Origin: Kitasatospora sp. MAP5-34
Lineage (GTDB): Bacteria; Actinomycetota; Actinomycetes; Streptomycetales; Streptomycetaceae
NCBI RefSeq assembly: GCF_029894335.1
Contig: NZ_JARXZC010000047.1
Location: 1-58,026, forward strand
DNA: 58,026 nt
Direction: 5' to 3'
The translations under genes were made by a program, and so were the position numbers. The notes below the pieces were generated by a model that searched no databases, had not been told where the DNA came from, and was given only the letters and a program-made list of their open reading frames with translations. How positions within the stretch are numbered: position 1 is the first letter of the stretch; each line of letters opens with the position of its first letter. This document shows, piece after piece, positions 43,690-51,784 of the stretch.

Positions 43690-45495
43690 TCAGGGCGGTG
43701 GGGAGGCCGGGCCGGACAGGGCGACCGCGACCAGCGCCCGGAGCGGGCCCGCGATCTGGCCGAACGGCAGGGTCGCCTCGTCCGCGAAGAGTTCGAGCAG
43801 CCAGCCGCCCGCCGGGTTGCCGCCGCCGGCCACCACCATGCCCTTGTACCCGCTGACCACCATCATGGCCTCCTCCGCCGGGTCGTTGCCGGCCGCGCCG
43901 GAGCGGAGCGCGAAGGAACCGCCCCGGACCGCGCGGCGGGTCTGCGGGTAGTGGCCGAGGTCGAAGACGGCGTCGGGCGCCTCGATCTGGGCCCGCTGGG
44001 TCTCCGCGCCCGTACTGCTCGGGCCGCTGGTCATCCGGTAGACGGCGTGCTGGGCGGTGCGCATCAGCTGGGAACCCGGCGGTACGTACGAGACCCACCA
44101 GCCGACCGCGTCCAGCAACCGGGCGGCGGTCTCCGCCACGGTGGCCAGCCGGCCGAGGGTGTCGGCCTGGTGGCCGGCCCGGGCGGCGGTGCTCCGGTCG
44201 AGGGCGGACAGCACCACGGTGATCAGTTGCCCGGGGTCGGCGCTGTGGGCGGCGCCCCGGAAGCGACGGCGGTCGCCGGCCCCGACCCGGCCGGGACCGG
44301 GCCGGGTGCGGCCGTCGGCGCGGTGGTGCGGGTCGGCCGCGTCGGCGAGCAGCACGGTCGGGTCCGGTGCGTGGCCCGGGCCGTGACTGCGACCGGCCAC
44401 CACCGGGTGGGCCGCGCGGGCGGCCTTGGCCCGGTACTGGGCCGCGTCGGCGAGCCGGAACAGCCGGTCGGGGGTGGTGACCGGGCCGATCGAGTCCCCC
44501 GTCGAGGCGAGGCCGCAGGCGACGCCTTCGCCGTCGGCCAGTTGCAGCGCGCGGGCGCACAGTTCCTCGGCGACCGCGACCACCTCGTCAGCCTTCTGAC
44601 CCTCCGCCAGCAGACAGAACTCGTCACCGCCGAGCCGGGCCGCCAGGCTGCCGGGGAGCTTCGCGGCGGCCAGCGAGAGCTGGTGGGCGAATCGTTCCAG
44701 CAGCCGGTCGCCGACCTCGTGCCCGAGCAGGTCGTTGACCCGCTTGAGCCCGTTGACGTCGCAGACCACCAGGCTGACCACGGTGTTGTCCCGGTTGTGG
44801 GCCTGCAATGCGCTCTCCAGGCGGGCGTCGACCGCCCGGCGGTTGGCGAGCCCGGTGAGCGGATCGGTGAAGGCGAGCCGGCGCAGGTCGGCGAGCCGCT
44901 CGGTCTGGGCCAGGCCGGCGGAGATCTGGGCGGCGAGCAGCGTCGCGTAGTCGGCGTCCGCTTCGGTGAAGACCGGCAGGCCGACCGTCCGGGCGAGGTA
45001 GAGCTCGCCCCACGCCTGGCCGTGCAGGACGATCGGCGCGACCAAGCAGCACGCGCGCCCGCGCCGGCGCAGCCCGGCGGCGCGCTCCCGGCAGAACGCG
45101 CCGGCGCCCGGGTGCGCGTGCGGGGCGCTCGGATCACTGGGAGCGGAGTCGTCGGCGGTCTGCACCCAGGCGCGCGGCAGGCGCCGGGTGGTCCAGTGCT
45201 CCTCCAGGTACGTCACGATCTCGGGGAAGTCGGCCACCGGATACGACTCGTTCTCCGGCAGCTCCTCCTCACCGGCGGCGAGTTCACCGTGGTTGACCAG
45301 GACCCGCAGCCGTCCGGATTCGCGGTCCCAGACCGAGACGGCCGCCATCGTCGCGCCGAGCGCGGAGGTGGCCCGGACGGCGGCGGCCCGGACGGCTTCG
45401 AGCGGCGTGAGCGCCCCGGCCATGTCCTGTGCGAGCTCGACCACCGCCTGCAGCCGCAGATCCGTGGCCGACGGCACCTGCAGCCGCTCCGTCAT
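43690..45495 (-). CDS. GAF-GGDEF-GAF protein, probable diguanylate cyclase
   Basis: 601-residue cytoplasmic protein. Residues about 15-200 are a GAF-like sensor, 205-365 a GGDEF domain and about 400-595 a second GAF-like domain. The active-site loop is an intact GGDEF at 289-293 (ARLGGDEFCLL), and DPLTGLANRRAVD opens the domain. The allosteric RxxD inhibitory site expected just before the loop is missing. It should make c-di-GMP, which in Streptomyces holds BldD dimers and delays sporulation. The ATG has GAGG five bases upstream. It is followed by the small Ser/His protein and preceded by adenylate cyclase, all leftward. Confidence 0.87.
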   Translation of the reverse strand: MTERLQVPSATDLRLQAVVELAQDMAGALTPLEAVRAAAVRATSALGATMAAVSVWDRESGRLRVLVNHGELAAGEEELPENESYPVADFPEIVTYLEEHWTTRRLPRAWVQTADDSAPSDPSAPHAHPGAGAFCRERAAGLRRRGRACCLVAPIVLHGQAWGELYLARTVGLPVFTEADADYATLLAAQISAGLAQTERLADLRRLAFTDPLTGLANRRAVDARLESALQAHNRDNTVVSLVVCDVNGLKRVNDLLGHEVGDRLLERFAHQLSLAAAKLPGSLAARLGGDEFCLLAEGQKADEVVAVAEELCARALQLADGEGVACGLASTGDSIGPVTTPDRLFRLADAAQYRAKAARAAHPVVAGRSHGPGHAPDPTVLLADAADPHHRADGRTRPGPGRVGAGDRRRFRGAAHSADPGQLITVVLSALDRSTAARAGHQADTLGRLATVAETAARLLDAVGWWVSYVPPGSQLMRTAQHAVYRMTSGPSSTGAETQRAQIEAPDAVFDLGHYPQTRRAVRGGSFALRSGAAGNDPAEEAMMVVSGYKGMVVAGGGNPAGGWLLELFADEATLPFGQIAGPLRALVAVALSGPASPPP

Positions 45496-45621
45496 GGTCG
45501 CCTCACCGCTCACGGCTCGCCTCATCCCTGGTGCTCCGACCGCCATTCTGGCTCAACATTAGGGCGTTTTGACGCACAATTGCCCGATTTGAGCAACCAA
45601 AGCCGCCCGCAGCAGTTGGGT

Positions 45622-46713
45622 TCAGTCGCTGCGCGTGTGGCGCGACAGCAGCCAGGGCTCGACCAGCCCGAGGCCACGGACCGGGCGCCGCCACATCGGC
45701 TGGAGGTGGAAGCGGTGCTGTTCCACACCGTCGACGCGGGTCGGGGCCCGGTCGGCGTCCGCGTCCGCCGCCGAAGGCGGAACCGCGCCGCCCGCCTCCA
45801 GCGCGGCGGCGAACTCGCCGTCGACCAGTACGGCGTCCTTGGGCGCGATCGAGGTGAGGCGGCTGGCCAGGTTCACCGTGGTGCCGAAGACGTCGCCCAT
45901 CCGCGAGGTGACCGCGCCGAAGGCCATCCCGACCCGCAGCTCGGGGATGGACTCCTCCTTGGCGAGCGTCTCCACCAGGGTGAGCGCGATCTCGGCGGCG
46001 GTGGCCGGGTCCTCGGAGACGTACAGGATCTCGTCGCCCAGGGTCTTGATCACCCGGCCGCCGTACCCGGCGATCAGGTCGGAGCAGGTGTTCTCGAAGC
46101 TCTCGACCAGCTCGCCGAGCTCCTCCTCCTCCAGGCGGCGGGAGAGCCGGGTGAAGCCGACCAGGTCGGCGAAGCCGACGGCGAGGCGGCCACTGGTGAT
46201 CTCGGTGTCCTCGGCGGCCTGCACGACCCGTCCGGTGACGGCGGCCAGCTGGCGGCGCCAGACGTAGACCAGGAACTGTTCCAGCTCCGGCAGCAGCAGC
46301 TCGACCAGCGGGTACGCGACCTCGGCCCTGGTCAGGCCGGGCTCGACGGCCTGGGTGAGGTTGTCGAGGAAGGTGTCCATCTGCCACCCGGCCAGCCGGG
46401 CCGTGGTCTGGCCGGTGGACCGGGCCACCTGGATCGCCATCGACTCGCTGAGCAGCCCGGACTCGACCAGCCCGGCGAGCCGGCGCAGGGCGATCACGTC
46501 GCCGTCGGTGAGCGCCCGGGACTGGCCGATGTCGGGGAAGCCCATCGCCCGCCAGAACCGGGTGGCCAGCTCCATCGGCACGTCGGCGGCGCGGGCCGCC
46601 TGGTAGGGCGTGTACCGGCGCGGCGCGTCGAGGATCAACCGTTCCAGGTCCAGCGCGACCGTCTGGTCCTCCGCCGGTACCGCCTCGTCATCGTTGCCGA
46701 ACTCGCCTGCCAC
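45622..46713 (-). CDS. cya: Class III adenylate cyclase
   Basis: 363-residue cyclase closely resembling the single adenylate cyclase of Streptomyces. An N-terminal helical region (YTPYQAARAADVPMELATRF and VYWRRQL-type segment) precedes the catalytic domain from about residue 185. VGFADLVGFT and the Asp of TLGDE are the two metal-binding sites, the Lys of VIKTLGDE and Asp of GDVFGTTVNLASRL give ATP specificity, and Asn/Arg of VNLASRL stabilise the transition state. I choose a GTG with GGGA upstream, which matches relatives in length; GTG 27 and ATG 36 bases further up are alternatives. cAMP in Streptomyces supports germination and antibiotic production through Crp. Confidence 0.92.
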   Translation of the reverse strand: MAGEFGNDDEAVPAEDQTVALDLERLILDAPRRYTPYQAARAADVPMELATRFWRAMGFPDIGQSRALTDGDVIALRRLAGLVESGLLSESMAIQVARSTGQTTARLAGWQMDTFLDNLTQAVEPGLTRAEVAYPLVELLLPELEQFLVYVWRRQLAAVTGRVVQAAEDTEITSGRLAVGFADLVGFTRLSRRLEEEELGELVESFENTCSDLIAGYGGRVIKTLGDEILYVSEDPATAAEIALTLVETLAKEESIPELRVGMAFGAVTSRMGDVFGTTVNLASRLTSIAPKDAVLVDGEFAAALEAGGAVPPSAADADADRAPTRVDGVEQHRFHLQPMWRRPVRGLGLVEPWLLSRHTRSD

Positions 46714-46906
46714 CGGCCCATCCCCGTGCGGTCGCCGCACTTGCCTCATGTCCAACCTGTCCAGGGGGCGCCCGACCACCGCGCGGGTAGTGGCGCGCCT
46801 CACACCGCTGCCAGGTGGAATGTTCGCACGGAATCGCGTAATCCGGGGCATCCGGCCGGGACAACGGCCGATCGGCGGACACCGGGGACGTTTCGGCAGG
46901 TCCGGG

Positions 46907-47857
46907 TCAAACCCCCCCGGGTCGTACGTGTACGACGTCACCGGCCGCCACCGGGTGCCGGGCGCCGTCCGGGGTACGGACCACCAGGCGGCCGTCACCG
47001 TCCACGGCGACCGCCTCGCCGGTCAGCTCGCGGTCACCGGGCAGCAGGACGCGGACCGGGCGGCCGAGCGTGGTGCAGCGGGCCGCGTACGCGGGCAGCA
47101 GGCCGCTGGCGTGCGGATCGCCCGCAGCGGCGACCCACTCGCCGTACAGCTCCGCGAACGAGCGCAGCAGTGCGCGCAGCAGGGTCTCCCGGTCGGTGAC
47201 GGCGGCGCCGGCCAGGGCGAGCGAGGCCGCCGTCGGGACGGGCAGCTCGGACTCCCGCAGCGAGACGTTGACGCCGAGGCCCGCGATCACCGCGCCGCCG
47301 CTCAGCTCGGTGAGGATGCCGCCGACCTTGCGCTCGGCGCCGTCCACGGTGACCTGTAGGTCGTTGGGCCACTTCAGCCCGATCTCGGTCTCCGACACCC
47401 GGCCGAGGGCCGAAGCCGCCGCCACGCCGACCAGGATCGGCAGCCAGCCGTACCGTTCCATCGGCACTCCGGTCGGCCGCAGCAGTACGGAGAGGAAGAG
47501 CCCCGAGCGCGCGGGCGCCGTCCACTGCCGCTCCAGCCGCCCGCGCCCGGCACTCTGCGCCTCCGCGACCAGGACGGCCCCCTCGGCCGCGCCCGCCTTG
47601 GCGCGGGCGGCGAGGTCGGTGTTGGTGGAGCCGGTCTCGGTCACCACCTCGACCGAGGTCCAGAGGCCGTCCGGGACGACCAGGTCCCGGCTCAGCCGGG
47701 CGGCGTCCAGCGGGGGGCGGTCGAGGTCGGTCCACGGGGAGGACCCGGCGTGGCCGAAGCCGCGCAGTCCACTGCGGGGCCGGTCGCCGCGGGGAGCATC
47801 GTCGCGCGGAGCTTCGCTGTGGGGCTGCTCGCCGTGGGGCGGGGAGGGCTCGGTCAT
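46907..47857 (-). CDS. birA: Biotin--[acetyl-CoA-carboxylase] ligase
   Basis: 316-residue biotin protein ligase without an N-terminal DNA-binding domain; the first 50 residues are a disordered polar extension. TETGSTNTDLAARAKAGAAEG and EAQSAGRGRLERQW form the biotinyl-AMP site, with LKWPNDLQV and GGILTEL completing it. It attaches biotin to the Lys of acyl-CoA carboxylase alpha subunits, one of which is encoded 4 kb away. Divergent from pccB. Confidence 0.95.
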   Translation of the reverse strand: MTEPSPPHGEQPHSEAPRDDAPRGDRPRSGLRGFGHAGSSPWTDLDRPPLDAARLSRDLVVPDGLWTSVEVVTETGSTNTDLAARAKAGAAEGAVLVAEAQSAGRGRLERQWTAPARSGLFLSVLLRPTGVPMERYGWLPILVGVAAASALGRVSETEIGLKWPNDLQVTVDGAERKVGGILTELSGGAVIAGLGVNVSLRESELPVPTAASLALAGAAVTDRETLLRALLRSFAELYGEWVAAAGDPHASGLLPAYAARCTTLGRPVRVLLPGDRELTGEAVAVDGDGRLVVRTPDGARHPVAAGDVVHVRPGGV

Positions 47858-48011
47858 GCCTCAGAACCTTAGACCGACCGGCAATCGGGGGGCGGCGTCG
47901 CAACGCCCGGACTCTCCCCTGGACGGCTTCTCCTCAGTCGCCAATGCTCCGCAGTGGCTCCCTCGTCGGCCCCGCCCGGCCGTAGGCCGCACCATCGTCC
48001 CGTAGAACGGT

Positions 48012-48041
48012 GGTTAACACACTGTGTCGCTGGCCATAACC
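48012..48041. promoter_or_regulatory. Symmetric AT-rich element upstream of pccB
   Basis: Palindrome ACACA-C-TGTGT at 48017-48027, nested in a wider GGTTA...TAACC pair. It lies 110-140 bases before the pccB start in the birA/pccB divergent gap (292 bases, no gene). A possible regulator site. Confidence 0.35.
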
Positions 48042-48149
48042 GGAATCGCTCCGCGCTGGCTACGCTACTCAACGGTAGTTCGTTGCGCCGCCCTGCCCTC
48101 ACCCCAAGTACAGACAGGTCGCGGCCCATTGATCAGGGAGAGCCACCGG

Positions 48150-49742
48150 ATGACCGAGGCGCCGTACGACCCGCACACCACCGCCGGAAAGCTGGCCGAC
48201 CTCCGGCGCCGGCTCGACGAGGCGGTGCACTCCGGCTCCTCCGCGGCCGTGCAGAAGCAGCACGCCAAGGGCAAGCTGACGGCCCGTGAGCGGGTCATGG
48301 AGCTGATGGACGAGGACTCCTTCGTAGAGTTCGACGAGTTCGCCCGGCACCGGTCCGTCAACTTCGGCCAGGCCGCCAACCGCCCGTACGGCGACGGCGT
48401 CGTCACCGGCTACGGCACCGTCGACGGCCGTCAGGTCGCCGTCTTCGCGCAGGACTTCACGGTCTTCGGCGGCTCGCTCGGCGAGGTGTTCGGCGAGAAG
48501 ATCGTCAAGGTGATGGACTTCGCGCTGAAGACCGGCTGCCCGGTCATCGGCATCAACGACTCCGGCGGCGCGCGGATCCAGGAGGGCGTGGTCTCGCTCG
48601 GCCTGTACGGCGAGATCTTCCGCCGGAACGTGCACGCCTCCGGTGTCATCCCGCAGATCTCGTTGATCATGGGCCCGTGCGCGGGCGGCGCGGTGTACTC
48701 CCCCGCGATCACCGACTTCGTGGTGATGGCCGACCAGACCTCGCACATGTTCATCACCGGCCCCGACGTGATCAAGACCGTCACCGGCGAGGACGTCGGT
48801 ATGGAGGAGCTGGGCGGCGCGCGGACGCACAACGCCAAGTCCGGCGTCGCGCACCACCTGGCCGCCGACGAGAAGGAGGCCATCGAGTACGTCAAGAACC
48901 TGCTCTCGTACCTGCCCTCCAACAACCTCAGCGAGCCCCCGGCCTTCCCCGAGGAGGCCGACCTGACCATCACCGACGAGGACCTCGAACTCGACACCCT
49001 GGTGCCGGACTCGGCGAACCAGCCGTACGACATGCACAAGGTGATCGAGCACATCGTCGACGACGGCGAGTTCCTGGAGACCCAGGCGCTGTACGCGGGC
49101 AACATCCTCACCGGCTTCGGCCGGATCGAGGGCCACCCCGTCGGCATCGTCGGCAACCAGCCGATGGACCTGGCCGGCTGCCTGGACATCGCCGCCAGCG
49201 AGAAGGCCGCGCGGTTCGTCCGGACCTGCGACAGCTTCAACATCCCCGTCATCACCTTCGTGGACGTGCCCGGCTTCCTGCCCGGCACCGGCCAGGAGTG
49301 GGACGGCATCATCCGGCGCGGCGCCAAGCTGATCTACGCCTACGCCGAGGCGACCGTCCCGCTGATCACCGTGATCACCCGCAAGGCGTTCGGCGGCGCG
49401 TACGACGTGATGGGCTCCAAGCACCTGGGCGCCGACCTCAACCTCGCCTGGCCGACCGCGCAGATCGCCGTGATGGGCGCGCAGGGCGCGGTGAACATCG
49501 TCTACCGCCGCGAACTGGCTCTGGCGGCGGAGGCCGGCGAAGACATTGTCGGCAAGCGCGCCGAACTGCTCGCCGAGTACGAGGACACCCTGCTCAACCC
49601 GTACCTGGCCGCCGAGCGCGGGTACGTCGACGCGGTGATCGCGCCCTCCGAGACCCGTCGGCACATCGTGCGCGGGCTGCGGGCGCTGCGTGGCAAGCGC
49701 GAGGTGCTGCCGCCCAAGAAGCACGGCAACATCCCCCTGTAA
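48150..49742 (+). CDS. pccB: Acyl-CoA carboxylase beta subunit (carboxyltransferase)
   Basis: 530-residue carboxyltransferase that moves CO2 from carboxybiotin to propionyl- and/or acetyl-CoA. The N-half crotonase-like core has GINDSGGARIQEGVVSLG and GPCAGGAVYSPAITDFVVM; the C-half has DVPGFLPGTGQEWDGIIRRG and FGGAYDVMGSKHLGADLN. The residue of FGGAYDVM that sets acyl preference (Asp at this place) is typical of propionyl-CoA enzymes. GGGAGAG precedes the ATG. The epsilon peptide follows 30 bases downstream, and the biotinylated alpha subunit is 2 kb away. Confidence 0.95.
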   Translation: MTEAPYDPHTTAGKLADLRRRLDEAVHSGSSAAVQKQHAKGKLTARERVMELMDEDSFVEFDEFARHRSVNFGQAANRPYGDGVVTGYGTVDGRQVAVFAQDFTVFGGSLGEVFGEKIVKVMDFALKTGCPVIGINDSGGARIQEGVVSLGLYGEIFRRNVHASGVIPQISLIMGPCAGGAVYSPAITDFVVMADQTSHMFITGPDVIKTVTGEDVGMEELGGARTHNAKSGVAHHLAADEKEAIEYVKNLLSYLPSNNLSEPPAFPEEADLTITDEDLELDTLVPDSANQPYDMHKVIEHIVDDGEFLETQALYAGNILTGFGRIEGHPVGIVGNQPMDLAGCLDIAASEKAARFVRTCDSFNIPVITFVDVPGFLPGTGQEWDGIIRRGAKLIYAYAEATVPLITVITRKAFGGAYDVMGSKHLGADLNLAWPTAQIAVMGAQGAVNIVYRRELALAAEAGEDIVGKRAELLAEYEDTLLNPYLAAERGYVDAVIAPSETRRHIVRGLRALRGKREVLPPKKHGNIPL

Positions 49743-49772
49743 TTCCGCCCTGATCTGGGAAGAGGATTGAGC

Positions 49773-49988
49773 ATGACCCCCATTCAGGTGCTGCACGGGC
49801 AGCCGACCCCCGAGGAGTTGGCCACCGTCCTGGCGGTGGTCTCAGCCCGGGCCGCCGCCGAGGCCGCAGCTGCGGCCGGTCGCGCGGGCGGCGGCCCGGC
49901 CTCCGCATGGAACGACCGGGCCCGGCGGATGCGGCACGCCCCGGCGCCGGGCCCGCACGCCTGGCGGACCTCCGGCTGGGCGGGCTGA
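49773..49988 (+). CDS. pccE: Acyl-CoA carboxylase epsilon subunit
   Basis: 71-residue acidic-to-neutral peptide that stabilises the alpha-beta carboxylase complex and raises its activity in actinomycetes. IQVLHGQPTPEELATVLAVV is the conserved family core, and the end W..RARRMR..PAPGPHAWR is typical. The ATG preceded by AGAGGA at six bases is chosen; a TTG two codons earlier is less likely. Translated with pccB. Confidence 0.92.
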   Translation: MTPIQVLHGQPTPEELATVLAVVSARAAAEAAAAAGRAGGGPASAWNDRARRMRHAPAPGPHAWRTSGWAG

Positions 49989-50040
49989 GTTGTTCGGGTG
50001 CGCGGGGTTCTGCGAGCAGAGCCCCGCGCACCCGAACAAC
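49989..50040 (+). terminator. Hairpin directly after pccE
   Basis: Perfect 19-base arms (GTTGTTCGGGTGCGCGGGG and complement) around a 14-base loop containing CTGCGAGCAG. It starts at the base after the pccE stop codon. A hairpin of the same GC family as other gene ends here. Confidence 0.9.
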
Positions 50041-50061
50041 CAGGGCTGCCGGTGGAGCCTC

Positions 50062-50067
50062 TACCCT
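50062..50067 (+). promoter_or_regulatory. -10 hexamer of leaderless maf
   Basis: TACCCT, seven bases before the maf ATG, which has no ribosome-binding site. Confidence 0.45.
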
Positions 50068-50074
50068 TGGCCGC

Positions 50075-50671
50075 ATGACCAACCGCACGCTCGTACTCGC
50101 CTCCGGCTCCCCCGCCCGCCTCGGGCTCCTGCGCCAGGCCGGCCTGGATCCGCAGGTGATGGTGAGCGGCGTCGACGAGGACGCGCTGACCGCGCCGACC
50201 CCGGGCGAACTCGCCCTGGTGCTGGCCGAGGCCAAGGCCCGGGTGGTCGCCGACGGGCTGGCCGACGGGCAGTTGGTGATCGGCTGCGACTCCGTCCTGG
50301 AGCTGGACGGCCAGGCGCTGGGCAAGCCCGCCGACGCCGCCGAGGCGCTGGCCCGCTGGCAGTCGATGCGCGGGCGGGACGGCGTGCTGCGGACCGGCCA
50401 CTGCGTGATCGACACCGCCACCGGCAAGCAGTCCTCGGCCACCGCCTCCACCACCGTCCGCTTCGGCAACCCCGACGACGCCGAGGTGGCCGCGTACATC
50501 GCCACCGGCGAACCCCTGCACGTGGCAGGGGCGTTCACCCTGGACGGGCGCTCGGCGCCGTTCATCGACGGCATCGACGGCGACCCGGGCAACGTCATCG
50601 GCCTCTCGCTGCCGCTGCTGCGCCGCCTGCTGGCGGACCTCGGCATCCGGCTGACCGATCTCTGGAGCTGA
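50075..50671 (+). CDS. maf: Maf family nucleotide pyrophosphatase
   Basis: 198-residue house-cleaning pyrophosphatase, expected to hydrolyse dTTP/UTP or modified nucleotides to monophosphates. LVLASGSPARLGLLRQAGLD is the Maf opening, VIGCDSVLELDGQALGKP carries the catalytic Asp, and VAGAFTLDGRSAPFIDGIDGDPGNVIGL is the conserved C-terminal metal/base-binding part (quoted in pieces it reads FTLDGRSAPFIDGI and DGDPGNVIGL). It is often linked to acyl-CoA carboxylase genes in Streptomyces. Predicted leaderless. Confidence 0.94.
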   Translation: MTNRTLVLASGSPARLGLLRQAGLDPQVMVSGVDEDALTAPTPGELALVLAEAKARVVADGLADGQLVIGCDSVLELDGQALGKPADAAEALARWQSMRGRDGVLRTGHCVIDTATGKQSSATASTTVRFGNPDDAEVAAYIATGEPLHVAGAFTLDGRSAPFIDGIDGDPGNVIGLSLPLLRRLLADLGIRLTDLWS

Positions 50672-50801
50672 CCCCGGCAAGGGTCCGATTCGGCTGCGGA
50701 TTCGGACAGATCCGGGCCCGTACATCTGTCGTACCGATCCACCCCCGCCGGCTGCCGGGGTCGATAGGCTGGCGCCGCCGTCGAGTCCGGAAGGAGCGGG
50801 G

Positions 50802-51548
50802 ATGACCGACAGCGTGCTCAATGTGCTGCTCGGCCTGGTCGCCAGCGCCATCAGCGCCGGCCTGGGCTGGCTGGCGCAGACCCTGCGCCGCCGACGACGG
50901 CTGGGCCGGGTCCAGGAGTTCTTCGGCATGCCCGCCGGTACGCAGTGCCTGCTGGTGGTGAACCACCACACGGCCTCGACGAGTTCGAAGAGCGTGTCAC
51001 GCAACGACGTGCACGCCCTGATGGAGTTGGCCGCGCTGGTCAAGGAGTGCGGCGCCCGCGCCGACATCGTCGCGCACGACCAGGTACGCCAAGGGCTGGG
51101 CGGCCAGGCCGAGTTCTGCCTGGGCGGCCCGGCGAGCAATCAGCGGACGGCCGCGCACCTGGCCTCCTGGCTGCCCGGCGTCGCCTTCGCCGCCGAGCCG
51201 GGACGGCCGCACCTGGACACCATCGCGGTCGGTGACGAGAAGTACCGCTTCGAGCTCGACCCCGGGGCGTCCGGCGCCGGAACGTACGTCCTGCTGGCCC
51301 GGCTGCATGCCGGACCGGGCAGCCGGCCGGTGTTCCTGATCGCGGGCCAGACCGCGACCGCGAACCACGCGGCCGTCCGCTACCTGACCACCAACCACCG
51401 GCAACTCGCCCACCGGCACGACGCCGACGGCACCTTCGCCCTCGTCCTGCGCGTGGTCAACCCGGGGGCGTACGGGCCCGACGTGGTCGAACTCGCCTCC
51501 GACATCACCGCGAAGGCGATCGCCCAGCCCGTACCGGTGACCGCGTGA
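50802..51548 (+). CDS. Conserved membrane-anchored protein of unknown function
   Basis: 248-residue protein. One N-terminal hydrophobic helix (VLNVLLGLVASAISAGLGWL) is followed by a basic RRRRR stop-transfer patch and a cytoplasmic domain with the conserved stretch SVSRNDVHALMELAALVKEC, then QAEFCLGGPASNQRTAAHL and RLHAGPGSRPVFLIAGQTA. I recall homologues at the same place in other Streptomyces but no function. The LLVVNHH...NDVHAL pattern hints at a nucleotide-binding-like alpha/beta fold, which is speculative. AAGGAG lies five bases before the ATG. Confidence 0.8.
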   Translation: MTDSVLNVLLGLVASAISAGLGWLAQTLRRRRRLGRVQEFFGMPAGTQCLLVVNHHTASTSSKSVSRNDVHALMELAALVKECGARADIVAHDQVRQGLGGQAEFCLGGPASNQRTAAHLASWLPGVAFAAEPGRPHLDTIAVGDEKYRFELDPGASGAGTYVLLARLHAGPGSRPVFLIAGQTATANHAAVRYLTTNHRQLAHRHDADGTFALVLRVVNPGAYGPDVVELASDITAKAIAQPVPVTA

Positions 51549-51784
51549 GCCCGCCCGCAGGCCCGGTGTGGCGAAGGCCACGACACCGGTCCGGCGGCTC
51601 GAGCCCCCCTCAAGCCGATGCCTGCCGTCGCGCGTAGCGTCTCTACCAGCGGAGCATGCCGCTCTGTGCGCACGTGATCACTGATTCGCGTCACGCTCCG
51701 TGTGGGCAAGCTCACCACCTGGGGCTACTCGCCGGTACCACCCCTCCATCCCTAGACTCAACGAGGTTCAAGAAGGGAGCCACA

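Noticed and set aside
48024..48149. N-terminal extension of the carboxylase beta subunit
   Set aside because: The upstream codons cover a promoter-like AT-richer stretch and are not like any family member; the ATG with GGGAGAG upstream is standard.
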